Shown here one piece after another: positions 32,366 to 42,236 of a stretch of DNA of 64,000 bases. The position numbers and the translations under genes are program-made. The notes below the pieces were generated by a model. The model saw nothing but the letters and a program-made list of their open reading frames with translations, did no database searches and had not been told where the DNA came from. The stretch spans positions 62,001 to 126,000 of the forward strand of contig WOUO01000038.1 in NCBI GenBank assembly GCA_017139535.1, in the 5' to 3' direction. Numbering within the stretch: the stretch's first letter is position 1; every line of letters begins with the position of its first letter. This DNA comes from Trichocladium uniseriatum. Taxonomy: Eukaryota; Ascomycota; Sordariomycetes; Sordariales; Chaetomiaceae.

Positions 32366-32725
32366 TTCTAAAACACGAAAGTTAGCACTAGAAAGTACAA
32401 TCTCGTGACAGGAATTACAATCCCAACACATGAACTGACAGGAGACGAGGCACAAAGCAGTCAAAGTTTAAAATCAAAGTTCGCACTTACAATCCGAACC
32501 CTTTCTTCCTCCAAACAAACCACCCCCAAGACCGGGGGTGCATTTGTTGAGGCGCCAGCTGCAATCGCCGCTACAGCATGTTTCAGGGTGGTTGGGGTTG
32601 CAGTCCATGCCTGTAGTAAGGCACTTGGGCGGCTCCCCCTGGGCTGCGGGGTTGGGGTTGGGGGCGGCGAGGCCGAGGGTGGCGTTGGCCAGAAGGAGGA
32701 GGAGGGTGGTGATGGTGAACTGCAT
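32366..32725 (-). CDS. Small secreted cystine-knot-like protein, intact copy
   Basis: The ATG at 32725 opens an exon of 78 codons ending at 32491. The signal peptide is MQFTITTLLLLLANATLGLA. The mature part has six cysteines spaced C-x6-C-x7-CC-x3-C-x6-C (CLTTGMDC to CSWRLNKC), the spacing of inhibitor-cystine-knot peptides, then a Gly-rich tail. A strong donor GTAAGT at 32490 and an ideal acceptor (GCTAAC branch, TTTTAG at 32368) define a 123-nt intron; splicing creates TAA across the junction, giving a 78-residue preprotein. Without splicing the frame adds five residues with two cysteines (…CKCEL) and ends at 32474. TATATAAT at 32839 and a CGG-N5-CCG element at 32938 lie upstream. Function unknown: effector, defence peptide or enzyme inhibitor are possible. 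Confidence 0.83.
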
Positions 32726-33498
32726 AGTTGTTGTAGGTGATGATATGTGTGGGTATAATGGTGATGTGTGATGGGAGCAGAGGATGTTGCGATGGAAAAG
32801 GGGGGAGGGGGATTTCTGGATTTGAGCGGGAAGGGGAGATATATAATATCTGTGAAAGACGATTGTTCTCTTTGATCCGCCGTTCATCTTGGCCACTGGC
32901 AGGAGGTGGCTTCAACTCTTTGGACTTCTATTCGGATCGGCAAGCCCGAGTTCAGCTCGTCGGTGACTGCCAGTGTAGATCCATTCCTTGCCAAGTGCTG
33001 ATAGTGATAAAATTCTTGACGCAGCTACTAATGGATTCGTGTCGGACGGTCAGATTTGAGGGGAAATACCACGATCAATCGGAATGGCAGATCTTTTGAG
33101 ACGTGACGTACACGACATGGAAAGGATGGAGACGCTTGCTGAGACTGAACTTGACCCCTGAAGTTGAGCTGAGCGAGAGAAATGCCAAGCCCTCAGTTCT
33201 CGGCATGTCAGATCTTATCTTATCGCATCTGTCACTCTTCACAGTTGCTGGGGGAACCTGCAGGGCTGTTCTTGGCATAAACATTTTTGGCACCGCTTCC
33301 AAGGTTCCTTCCCAATCGCGGTTTCGACGCACTGACACAACGGGGAGACCCTGCAAGCACTTTTTTTTTTCCCTTTCTGCAGCGGCCAATCTGCTTCTTC
33401 GAGTTCTGCGGAGAAACATCTTCACACCGAACACCTAACACCCGCCGAATATCCTCTCCGACCCTACGATAACGGCACCCACATCGCGGTGCGTTCCC
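32726..33498. other. Divergent promoter region
   Basis: This lies between the knottin-like gene and the kinesin gene. It holds TATATAAT at 32839–32846 and the CGG element at 32938. A T-run (33361–33371) precedes the kinesin start region. Confidence 0.6.
32938..32948. promoter_or_regulatory. CGG-N5-CCG element upstream of the intact knottin-like gene
   Basis: CGGCAAGCCCG is the reverse complement of the repeated element with one base changed in the spacer. It lies 213 bp upstream of the ATG, with a TATA box between them. Confidence 0.5.
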
Positions 33499-36282
33499 AT
33501 GGAGAAGGACTCGGCCATGTCTGCGTCGACGCAGAAATCCCACAACCTTTTCCAAGTCTTTCTTCGACTCCGGCCACCACACGGTGGAGCTGCAGCTGCT
33601 GGAGAACGCTTCTTGGCCGTCGAGGAGCCAGAGGCAGATAGCATCACGCCCACACACATAACACTGAACCCCCCGAATGATCGACGACGCGCCATCGAAA
33701 AGTTTGCCTTCACACAGGTCTTCGAGGAGGATGCAACTCAACTCGACGTGTTCCACTGCACCGGCGTGGTCAACCTGGTCAAGGGCGTGCTTGCGCCGTG
33801 TGGCGGAGATGGAACCGACGCGTTGCTGGCAACGCTGGGCGTGACAGGCTCAGGCAAGGTTCGTCCATGGAGGAATCTTTCGTTGATCATGGAGACAGGT
33901 ACTGACATCTGGCATGAACAGTCACACACGATCCTAGGGTCTCGGTCTCAGCGCGGCTTGACCCAACTCGCTCTCGACGTCATCTTCCGATCGATCGGCC
34001 AAAACATCGTAAACTGCGATTCCGATCCCACCCTCGAGCATTCGATTGCATCGTCAGACCCATCCGAGGGCGCTCTCTTCGCCGCCTCGACCTTCCTCGA
34101 CAGCGTATATGCCGACACATCCGCGACTTTTCGGGGTAGCGCAAGAGCACCCACTCCTATGCTTGTAGGATCCTCACATTTTCTTCCCCAGTATCAACCT
34201 CATCATGCGCAGGACCAGGGAATTGCTTGGCCGCAGCCGGAAACCCCACGGCCCGCGGACAGGTACCAAAGCGTGCGCATAGTGAGCCGAGAGGACTCAG
34301 TTGCACCGCCATCACCGCCTTCAACCCCGAATCGGGCCGGCCGTGGCTATGCTTTTACCCATAGCACTGCACACGCCGGCTCTTCGCCTCGGCGAGTGCA
34401 GAGAGAGCAACTCCCCAAGCATTTCATGGCCACAACCGCGTCCATGCGTTCCAAGACAGGCACTAAATCTAATTTGCATCTTCAGGGCGACTCAACAACG
34501 CAAAACCCATCGCGCCGACTACACCGACCGTCCACCTTCCCGCAGCAACCCGACGTCAGCACCCTATCCGTATCCTGCGATCCCTCGTCCGAATACGCCG
34601 TCGTAATATCCATGTACGAGGTGTACAACGATCGAATCTTTGACCTCCTAAACCCGCCGAGCAAGTCCGCAGCGACGAAAGAGTCCCGCCGACGGCCATT
34701 GCTATTCAAGCCGACCGAGTCCTCCCCGGATCGGAAGATGGTTGCTGGGCTGCGCAAGGTTATTTGCAACAGCTTGCACCAGGCATTGATGGTTCTCGAG
34801 GCGGGCCTGCACGAGAGAAGAGTTACTGGGACGGGCAGCAATAGCGTGAGCTCACGCAGCCATGGCTTCTTTTGTGTCGAAGTAAAGAAGCGTGCCAGGA
34901 GCAGCAGGAGACAGGGCGGGGAGATGCCGTGGAGCGGGAGCACTCTGAGCGTTGTCGACCTTGCTGGGAGCGAAAGAGCGAGGGATGCAAAGACTGCGGG
35001 CGCAACGCTAGCCGAAGCCGGCAAGATTAATGAGAGTTTGATGTACCTGGGACAGTGCCTGCAGATGCAGAGCAACGCAGCACACAAGGACAAGGTAGGG
35101 GAGCCCCTGACCCCTCACCCGGCTAAGCAGGGATGCTGACCCCCTCTTGACTAGCCCAACTTGGTGCCCTTCCGACAGTGCAAGTTGACCGAGTTGCTCT
35201 TCTCCAATTCTTACCCGCCTCCCTCGGCGTATTCTTCAGAAAAGCACCGCAACCCGCAAAAGGCCGTCATGATTGTCACAGCCGACCCGCACGGTGACTT
35301 CAACGCAACGTCTCAGATCCTCCGCTACAGTGCCCTCGCTCGAGAGGTGACGGTGCCGCGTGTGCCAAGCATTACGCAAACAATCCTAACTTCCGCAGTA
35401 ACTACCGCAGCCCCGGCTGACCAGCCATGCTCGAGCCCAGTCGAGCCTCCACCGTCCCATCATCGGCCCTTCTCCCCCCCTGGATCGAGATCAGCCGGTT
35501 ACTCGCACCTTTTGTCGTCTCCCAACATCGTCCGAACCCACTCCCCAATGACCAGCACCAATAGCGACGTGCACCGAACGACGATGGAAGCGGCGGCTCT
35601 CGAAATCGCCCGCCTCTCGGAAGACGTCGACTACCTCCGGCAGGCGCTCGAAGCGGAGCGGGCGGCCCGAGACGAAGCGGAATCGCACCTTCTGTCAATG
35701 GAGGACCGCATGATTGAGCTGGAACAGGCCATTCGCGAGGAGTGCACCGCCGAATTCGAACAGAGGCTCGAGATTGAGATGGCCCGGTGGCGCGCCACGA
35801 TGCAGGTCGAGATGGAACGCGGCGAAGAGCATTGGGGCCGCAAGATCGAGGTGTTTGAGCGTAGCATGGCGGTTCCGGCCACTGGCTCGGGTGATGAAGG
35901 CATGCTGGCGGGGGCCGGAGAGGATGACGACAAGGAGAATGTGCTCTTGGAGGACATCAACGAGGAGAATGAGCGGTTGCGTCGCGAGAACGACATCCTG
36001 CGGCGCGAGCTTGCGGGCATGAGCCCGACCAAGAGAATGCCGCTTCAGGAGCGCGGAAGCGATGTCAGCACTGTTGGCAAGAGCAGGAGTGGGAGTCCAC
36101 GGCCCATGCGGGCGATCAAGCCTGATGATGAGGGGAGCCTGCGGCGGAGGCTCGAGAAGCTGCGCGTTAGTGACGACCAGGCTTCGGTACGCAGTTCCGC
36201 CGGGAGTGTGAACCCCAAGAAGATGCGCCGGCTGGCGACGAAGCGGTGGAATGCGGTTGGTGATGATGATGACTTGTTTTAA
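33499..36282 (+). CDS. Kinesin-6 family motor protein
   Basis: Three exons (33499–33858, 33922–35094, 35155–36282; introns 63 and 60 nt, phase 0) give 886 residues. The motor begins FLRLRPP. The P-loop GVTGSGKSHT near residue 116 is split by intron 1. Switch I SVSSRSH is near 427 and switch II VDLAGSE near 465, followed by PFRQCKLTELL. More than 150 low-complexity residues lie between P-loop and switch I, the large L6-region insertion typical of kinesin-6 (MKLP/KIF20/Klp9). A coiled coil follows (residues ~640–790, EALEAERAARDEAE) and a basic Ser-rich tail. Kinesin-6 motors slide antiparallel microtubules in the spindle midzone; that role is inferred. The assignment as a kinesin is certain; subfamily rests on the insertion. 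Confidence 0.93.
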
Positions 36283-37152
36283 GTTGGCGCTGTCTGACGA
36301 TACTGGATGCTGGGTTTGGTAATGACCTTATGCTGATGAGGCGGGGCCGCACGCGTTGCTGGTCCTCTGGTTGTCCGAGATACCATTTGGTTAGCTGTTA
36401 TGTCGGAGTCGGGAGTATGATCTCTTTGTTGGAATATCCGGGGGCGCTGTATTAGTATCATAATGACCTCTTTAATGACATTGCATGAGACCCGGGAGCT
36501 GGGACTCAGCCCGGGATGGATCATGAAGCAAAGGGGCTTTGTTGAGCCAGCCGTTACAGTGACACAAAAGGTTGCAAGCTACCGTCCAAAGCCACATCAA
36601 AACTTGCGACTGGACAGACCGACCAAGCCCTACCGTGGAGAGGGTTAAGGGACTAAAGAAAACGGTGGAAGCGAAGTTTCGATATGGTTAGGGGAAGACG
36701 TGCTGAGAGCTGTGGAAAGGAGACAGATCTCCTAGGTAACCCATCAGACACAGAATATGGTAATCAATGCATGGGTTCTCCTCTCAGGAAAACCGCCCAC
36801 CACGCTATCATTAGTTAGTGCCACGCACTGCAGGAGCTGAAGGTTAGGACCCAAGCTGAAACGGTGCCTTTCAGGGTTCATTGGGTGGCCATAAACACTA
36901 TTGGTTTTTCCGGGCTTGGCTCTTCGGTCTGGGCGGGTCTATTGCGAGAGCTTAGGTGATAATGTCCTGGCATGGTGTTCACAAATTCGGACTCCCTGCA
37001 GGGGAGATTCTGTACAATACCAGGCTGGGCGCCTGATGGGGTCCGTTCAAATCGCCCATCAACCCACAACTCGCTCCGCTGAAATCCGCTCTGTATTCAT
37101 ATCATGTATGTCGACTCTAACGTCAAAGGTGCCCAATTTCTAACAGGCGATC
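36283..37152. other. Intergenic region
   Basis: No gene is seen. ORFs are short and unsupported. Confidence 0.6.
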
Positions 37153-37653
37153 ATGGATAGAATCACAATGCCAGGCCAAGTCGAAGACCAGGTTGAGGGC
37201 CACGTCAAGGAGCAAGCTGAGGAACAAGCCGAGGTGGAAGTTGCGGACACAATCGAGTGGACGGCTGGGACGAGCAAGAAAGGCGCCTCTTACCGATGCG
37301 GACCGAGCTCCAACACGACGCCCAAGGAAGAGGGCGACGCACCTCCCCCCGAAGACGAGGCGGGCGAGATGAAAATTGCCGTGGCCAGATACGCCACCAA
37401 GGTCAACTGGCCGGTGGGCGACAAGACGTGGAAGGAGACGTCTGAGGAGGTCAAGAAGCTGGGGATTTCGCGGTACCGGCTCTACAAGGCGTCGTGGTCT
37501 ACGTACAAGTACAGACTCGAGATTACCAACACCCGGGGCTGGGTGTTTGCGTTCTACGACAAGTGGGATGACTATGTGCTGTACACCCTCCGCAACGGCG
37601 ACCATGCTGTGGAGTATGACTCGGACAGTCCCAGGATTGTGGGGGTTGAGTAG
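37153..37653 (+). CDS. Small soluble protein, unknown function
   Basis: Single-exon ORF of 166 residues. The first 30 residues are Glu/Gln-rich and helical (VEDQVEGHVKEQAEEQAEVE). The C-terminal ~100 residues look like a compact folded domain with many aromatics (YKASWSTYKYRLEITNTRGW, FAFYDKWDDYVLY), suggestive of a beta-rich fold. There is no signal peptide or membrane segment. I do not recognise the family. A second Met at codon 6 is an alternative start. Confidence 0.62.
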   Translation: MDRITMPGQVEDQVEGHVKEQAEEQAEVEVADTIEWTAGTSKKGASYRCGPSSNTTPKEEGDAPPPEDEAGEMKIAVARYATKVNWPVGDKTWKETSEEVKKLGISRYRLYKASWSTYKYRLEITNTRGWVFAFYDKWDDYVLYTLRNGDHAVEYDSDSPRIVGVE

Positions 37654-38033
37654 CTGGCTGATGGGGGTGTCATGATGAGAAGGCTCAAGAGTAAATACAC
37701 GATTGAAATTTGAGACGCATCTGTTTCATGGGAATAGTATCGGGCTTTCTTATGCGTTGAGTGGTTGTTGGAACTGGGTGCTTTGTGTCTTTATTCGGCA
37801 CGCAGGGGGACACAGAAGCCGTCTTTCTCGGGCCCTGGGCTTCTTTGTCTCGATATATCGGGCCGCAACTCTGAGTCCCCGGCAAGTTGATGATAAAACA
37901 ATGGAATTACCCAACCGTCCCCATTGTATAAATACCCGAGACTTCGGAGTAGTTGAGAATCAGAACAATAAGCCATACCCACGCATCAATCACAACCAAC
38001 ACACCTCTCTCCAGACCACTTACCGCAACCAAA
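37654..38033. other. Promoter region of the secreted-protein gene
   Basis: TATAAATA at 37927–37934 lies about 107 bp upstream of the next ATG, within CA-rich leader DNA. Nothing else is seen. Confidence 0.6.
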
Positions 38034-38684
38034 ATGCGCCACACCCGCTTTTTCCTTAGCCTACTCGCAGTGGTGCTGCTGGCCTACCTATGCGCCGCCT
38101 ACCTATGCGCCGCCACGTCCCCCTCTTGGCCCGGGTGCGGCCCTTACCGAATTCACAAGCCCTTCCCCCGGGAAGAGACGGCCGAGCTCTACGGCAAGAA
38201 GGCCGCCGCGGAGATGGAATTACTTCTGGAAAAGATCGGCTGCAACTACGACGCCAAGCCCTCCGAGGCCTTTTGGGCCACCATATCTTATCACAAGGAC
38301 CATGATGAGCATCCGGCGGTCCGGCGATGGGCGGGTCTCTTCGAGATGGCCTCCACGGTGGTGGCGCAGAAGGTAGAGGGCGTCAAGGCTATGGTCGCGA
38401 GTTTGAGGTACCGCAGTGGCCGTGGCTTGACGGTCTCCAAGTCGGCGCGCAACCTCTCCCCCGCCCAGCGGTGCGGATACCAAGTCTTGGATTTTCTAGG
38501 CGCGGATGTTCCGAAGTCCATGAGTCGGGATGGCTGTCGTGATTTGTGGGCTGCTATTGATCAGCAGGGGTATATGAACGACATTATGTTATTTGCTGAA
38601 ACGTCGCGGCTGGCCGTGTTATTGTCTCAACCGTTGCAGCTGGCCAAGAAGCTCCCGGGATGGCCTTGGGGCATGCAGAGATAG
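38034..38684 (+). CDS. Predicted secreted protein, unknown function
   Basis: 216 residues from the ATG at 38034, which has strong context (AAAATGC). A signal peptide or anchor covers residues 1–27 (FFLSLLAVVLLAYLCAAYLCAA). The mature part is mostly helical, with several cysteines (GCGPYR, IGCNYD, RCGYQV, DGCRDLW). A 15-bp tandem duplication at 38082–38111 repeats the leader residues AYLCA. A clear TATA box precedes the gene. I do not recognise the family; the helical cysteine-containing fold and small size fit a fungal secreted protein. The open frame reaches further upstream but without an ATG. Confidence 0.75.
   Translation: MRHTRFFLSLLAVVLLAYLCAAYLCAATSPSWPGCGPYRIHKPFPREETAELYGKKAAAEMELLLEKIGCNYDAKPSEAFWATISYHKDHDEHPAVRRWAGLFEMASTVVAQKVEGVKAMVASLRYRSGRGLTVSKSARNLSPAQRCGYQVLDFLGADVPKSMSRDGCRDLWAAIDQQGYMNDIMLFAETSRLAVLLSQPLQLAKKLPGWPWGMQR
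38082..38111 (+). repeat. Two-copy 15-bp tandem repeat inside a signal peptide
   Basis: GCCTACCTATGCGCC occurs twice in a row, keeping the frame and lengthening the hydrophobic leader of the secreted protein by five residues. Confidence 0.85.
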
Positions 38685-39242
38685 GGGTCCTGTTCTCGAG
38701 TGTTGTCCTGGAGTTCCTGTCGATTGAGCAAGATGGTGGGGGAGGTATTTATTCATAGAAATTGGTTTAAATTATACATTATTTCTTCATTTATTGCACG
38801 TGTCTTAGGTGAGTGGCATTTACAATACAACGCTTTGTTTTCTTTCAAGACACGGTTGAGATGAGTGATGACTATACATTGCAGCGCCGTTATCAAGTCT
38901 TTCCGGACACAAGCCCCCGCTTGTCCAAGTAATACCTATCCAACTTACATACAGCACCGACTCCTACACCAACCAACGTCTGGACCATCCAATCGTGGTA
39001 CCAAACCCTGCCCTGCGGACCCAGGCGCAAGATGTGCGCTTCCTTGGACCTCACCCTGCACTGCTTATGGCCGGTTACGGCGCCGCTGTGGCATGTAAGA
39101 AGTTTGGATGTGAAACTGGAACGAAGTTCCAATAATTGGCACTGGCAGGCTCAGTCAGGCTGGAAATTGGGTTCATGGCATTTATTCACACGATTCTGCA
39201 CTTCGTGTCCTTCTTCTTCCCTGCTATGTCCTCGTACAAGTA
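38685..39242. other. Convergent intergenic region
   Basis: 3' flanks of the secreted-protein gene and the ABC ATPase gene. Nothing else is seen. Confidence 0.6.
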
Positions 39243-41252
39243 CTACGAGCTCATATTCCAAATATCGGCCCATCCCTTCGAGTCGCCCCGTAGCGGCCTC
39301 TCCAGCCGCCCGAACCTCGCCGGCCGGCCCGTGTTGGCCTCGGGCAGGCACAGCCACTCCCTCACGCTGTCGGGCACTTCTTCCTTGATGTGACTGATGC
39401 AGACCAGCGCCTGTTGGTCGGAGAGACCGGTTACCGTGACAGGTCCTCGCTCGCCCTCCACGGGCGCGAGCGTCTTCTCCTCCCCAAACGCGAGAAAGAG
39501 CATGCACTTGTCCCGCACCGCCTCGTCCATGCCGCCAAACGCCTCGTCGAGCACCACGATGTCCGGGTGCTTGATGATGGCCCGGAGGAACAGCAAGACA
39601 CGCTGCGCGCTGAACGAGATCTTGCCAAACATGTGGTCGCTTGCCCATGCCACACCACCTTCGAAGTCCGGTTGCCCATTCCGCTGCACTCCCAGTTCCT
39701 TGTGGAAGCCGGGGTTGAGCTCCGGCTCGAACCATCTCAGCACCGCCTCGACCTGTTTTGTTGCCTCGTCATCCAGCTTTGGCTTGCTGCGGAACGTGTC
39801 CGCCCACGCGCTCTCGAGCACCTGCCGAATCGTCAGGTTGCGGGGCATGTGCTGCTGTACCTCGGGACTCGAATGTCCGATGCGGGACTGGATGTCCCAG
39901 AAAGTGAGGGGACGCTGCCCAGACCCCGGCTCAGCCAGCCGACCGCGGCCAAAGATCTTCATTGGGAGGGAATAGGCCTGGGGGTGGTCAGAGCAAAGGA
40001 GCGACACAATCGTCGTCTTTCCAGAGCCATTGGGCCCAAAGACGCCCCATCTCTCGCCTCGCCGAACCGTCCAGTGCAGGCCGTCGGCTTGCTTTCCGTC
40101 TCGGACTTCGGTCCAGTTTCCTAGGGCTACCTTGTTACCGTACTGGACTTTGCAGCCTTCCATCTCGACCAGTGCTTCCCCCGGAACTTTGCGTGCAGTC
40201 TCTTTTTCCATGCTACCGTTAACAACTGGCATCGCTGGAAGAAAATCCTTGACCAGTACGTCGCCTGTGATACCGTCTTTTGTTAGGGTCCTGCCCATCT
40301 CGCTAAGAGCATACAGAGGCACTTCCTTATCCTCGGCAAGATCACCGCTGTGGACCCTTTCCGCGTACTCCCGCAAGCCGCCCAGGACTGATTCTTTGGA
40401 GCCCATGGCGGCAATCTGGGCATCTGTCCGGAGATAGATCAGGTGCGTAATCCACTCGGGCAACGGATCCTGCGGTCTGGCACTCAACACCAGCCGCGGG
40501 CTCGCCTTGTCAGCGAGCGACTGGAGCAGGGGGGTCAGTCCGGCGACAGTTGGAGGATCCAGGCCCATGAACGGCTCGTCGAGCAGCAAAACCTCTGGGC
40601 AAGTGAGCAGTGCCCGCGCGATACGCGCTCTCCGTCCCTGGCCGTTGGACAAGAAGGTCACGGGCAGATCGAGCAGGCTCTCGAGCCGCAGATCGGCGAC
40701 GACACGCTCAAAGAGCTTCTGATCGACACCCTCGTCTCCTGGTAGCTTGGAAGGGTTCAGCTCCATGTTGCCCAGGAGGAAGTCTCGCAGCGAAAAGTCG
40801 GTGATTTCCCTCCGCGACTCGTACCGCGCCGACAGGTACGTCGATGTGGCCTGGCCAAGGCCGCCACCACCGGCGGTGGTGTCAAAGCCGACATACTGGA
40901 TCGCACGGGACGGCGTCTTGAGCCGGTATGGAACCTCGTCAGTGCTGAGGTAGGGGAACGACCGCGCCGTGGGTGGGAAGGCGAGATGCTGACCACGGAG
41001 AACTTGCAACAACGTGGTTTTGCCAGAAAGAGACGGCCCGACAATACACCAGTTATGCGGCGTCGCGCTGTGCGCGGGGAGTTGGAAGTTGAGTTTCTGG
41101 AAGAGAGGCGGGTTGTTTGGATCCAGGTTCGCAGGACGGCCTCCCTCTGCAAGTCGATCTGCGAGGGAGCTCAGCGCACCCTGGCTCGGTTGTTGGCGGA
41201 AGAAGGTGCCATTGGCAATTCGGATTATCGGATGGGCGGATGGAAAGCGCAT
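39243..41252 (-). CDS. Soluble tandem ABC ATPase (ModF-like)
   Basis: Single-exon, 669 residues with two ABC cassettes and no membrane helices. Cassette 1 has Walker A GPSLSGKTT near residue 73, signature FLSNGQ near 198 and Walker B LLLDEPFMGLD. Cassette 2 has Walker A GPNGSGKTT near 404, a degenerate signature ISFSAQ near 547 and Walker B IVVLDEAFGGMD. This resembles bacterial ModF/PhrA-type tandem ATPases, and such proteins occur widely in fungi without a known role. The N-terminus (MRFPSAHPIIRIANGTFFRQ) is basic and lacks acidic residues, compatible with a mitochondrial presequence. The ATG is the first codon of the frame. Confidence 0.92.
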   Translation of the reverse strand: MRFPSAHPIIRIANGTFFRQQPSQGALSSLADRLAEGGRPANLDPNNPPLFQKLNFQLPAHSATPHNWCIVGPSLSGKTTLLQVLRGQHLAFPPTARSFPYLSTDEVPYRLKTPSRAIQYVGFDTTAGGGGLGQATSTYLSARYESRREITDFSLRDFLLGNMELNPSKLPGDEGVDQKLFERVVADLRLESLLDLPVTFLSNGQGRRARIARALLTCPEVLLLDEPFMGLDPPTVAGLTPLLQSLADKASPRLVLSARPQDPLPEWITHLIYLRTDAQIAAMGSKESVLGGLREYAERVHSGDLAEDKEVPLYALSEMGRTLTKDGITGDVLVKDFLPAMPVVNGSMEKETARKVPGEALVEMEGCKVQYGNKVALGNWTEVRDGKQADGLHWTVRRGERWGVFGPNGSGKTTIVSLLCSDHPQAYSLPMKIFGRGRLAEPGSGQRPLTFWDIQSRIGHSSPEVQQHMPRNLTIRQVLESAWADTFRSKPKLDDEATKQVEAVLRWFEPELNPGFHKELGVQRNGQPDFEGGVAWASDHMFGKISFSAQRVLLFLRAIIKHPDIVVLDEAFGGMDEAVRDKCMLFLAFGEEKTLAPVEGERGPVTVTGLSDQQALVCISHIKEEVPDSVREWLCLPEANTGRPARFGRLERPLRGDSKGWADIWNMSS

Positions 41253-41701
41253 ATTGTCAATTGGCCTTTTGCAAGACCTCCGATGGCAGCAGGCATGTCA
41301 ATCATGGCCTGTGACTCTACGAGACAAACATCTTTGGAATTATGAGACAAGGCCGTCTTCGGAGATAGCAGCAGATCCGGGGATTATCAGCCAACTCCGG
41401 CAGTAGAAGAGTGGAGTCGGTGGATACCTCTTCATTATGTAATCCTGGAGCTCCGTTGGCCTGGAAGGTGCCGGGGGCTGATCCCTGCCTGGAGCAGCTG
41501 GACGCGAGGCTGCTGGAGCCTTGACTGCCATCACAGCTGCCAGCCCAAGCTTCGACCGCAATCGCATTCATCAACACCGGTCTTCCGCAAACCACCTTAA
41601 CGATCGAGCCAGCGCACGAAATAAAGTCACTGGAACCATTACCAAGCGAACTACCAAAGTAACACCTCACCCAAATCTCCCGACCCCAACAAACCGCCAA
41701 G
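41253..41701. other. Divergent promoter region
   Basis: This lies between the ABC ATPase and UMP1 genes. Nothing else is seen. Confidence 0.6.
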
Positions 41702-42236
41702 ATGGTAAGCTCAGCCAACTTAGCCCCTCCATCGCCCTCCCCAACAACCACTAACCCTTACTTTCCGACAGTCCCTCCGCATCGTCCCCGAAACCACCCA
41801 CATCACCTCCTTCAGCCACATCGCCGACCGCACCGCCGGCGCCCCCTCCGCGCCCGGCCTCCACGACACGCTGCGCGCGGGCGTCGGCCCTTCCCCGCAC
41901 ACGACTGACAAGCCCGCGTCCGCCCACCCGCTCGAGGCGCGCCTCAAGTCGTGGGAGGCCACGCGCGAGTCCCTGCGCATGGAGACGCTGCGGCGCACGT
42001 ACGGCATGGCGGAGCCGATCCGCCGCGGGATGGAGCTCAAGATCACGCGCGAGGGCGAGTGGCGGCCGATGGTGCTGGGGAACGGCAACGGGGCGGCTGG
42101 CGGGATGGGGAGTGTCCATGAGGATATCTTGAAGGGGCGGGATGATGTGATTACGTGGGAGGATGTGTATAGCGGGGAGGAGGGGCGGGCTGTGGTGGGG
42201 GTGCATGAGGAAATGGAGAGGAAGTTGAAGATTTGA
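41702..42236 (+). CDS. UMP1: Proteasome maturation factor Ump1/POMP
   Basis: 155 residues in two exons. The first coding exon is only the ATG (41702–41704); a 67-nt intron (GTAAGC … GACAG) separates it from exon 2 (41772–42236). Family landmarks: MSLRIVP at the start, GLHDTLRAG, HPLEARLKSWEATRESLRMETLRR, MAEPIRRGMELKI (counted as separate short motifs) and ITWEDVYSGEE near the end. Ump1 helps assemble the 20S proteasome and becomes its first substrate. The G-rich segment GNGNGAAGGMG is a local insertion. The splice is required to supply the initiator Met. Confidence 0.95.

Noticed and set aside
39390..40124. 244-codon plus-strand ORF
   Set aside because: Antisense shadow of the tandem ABC ATPase.
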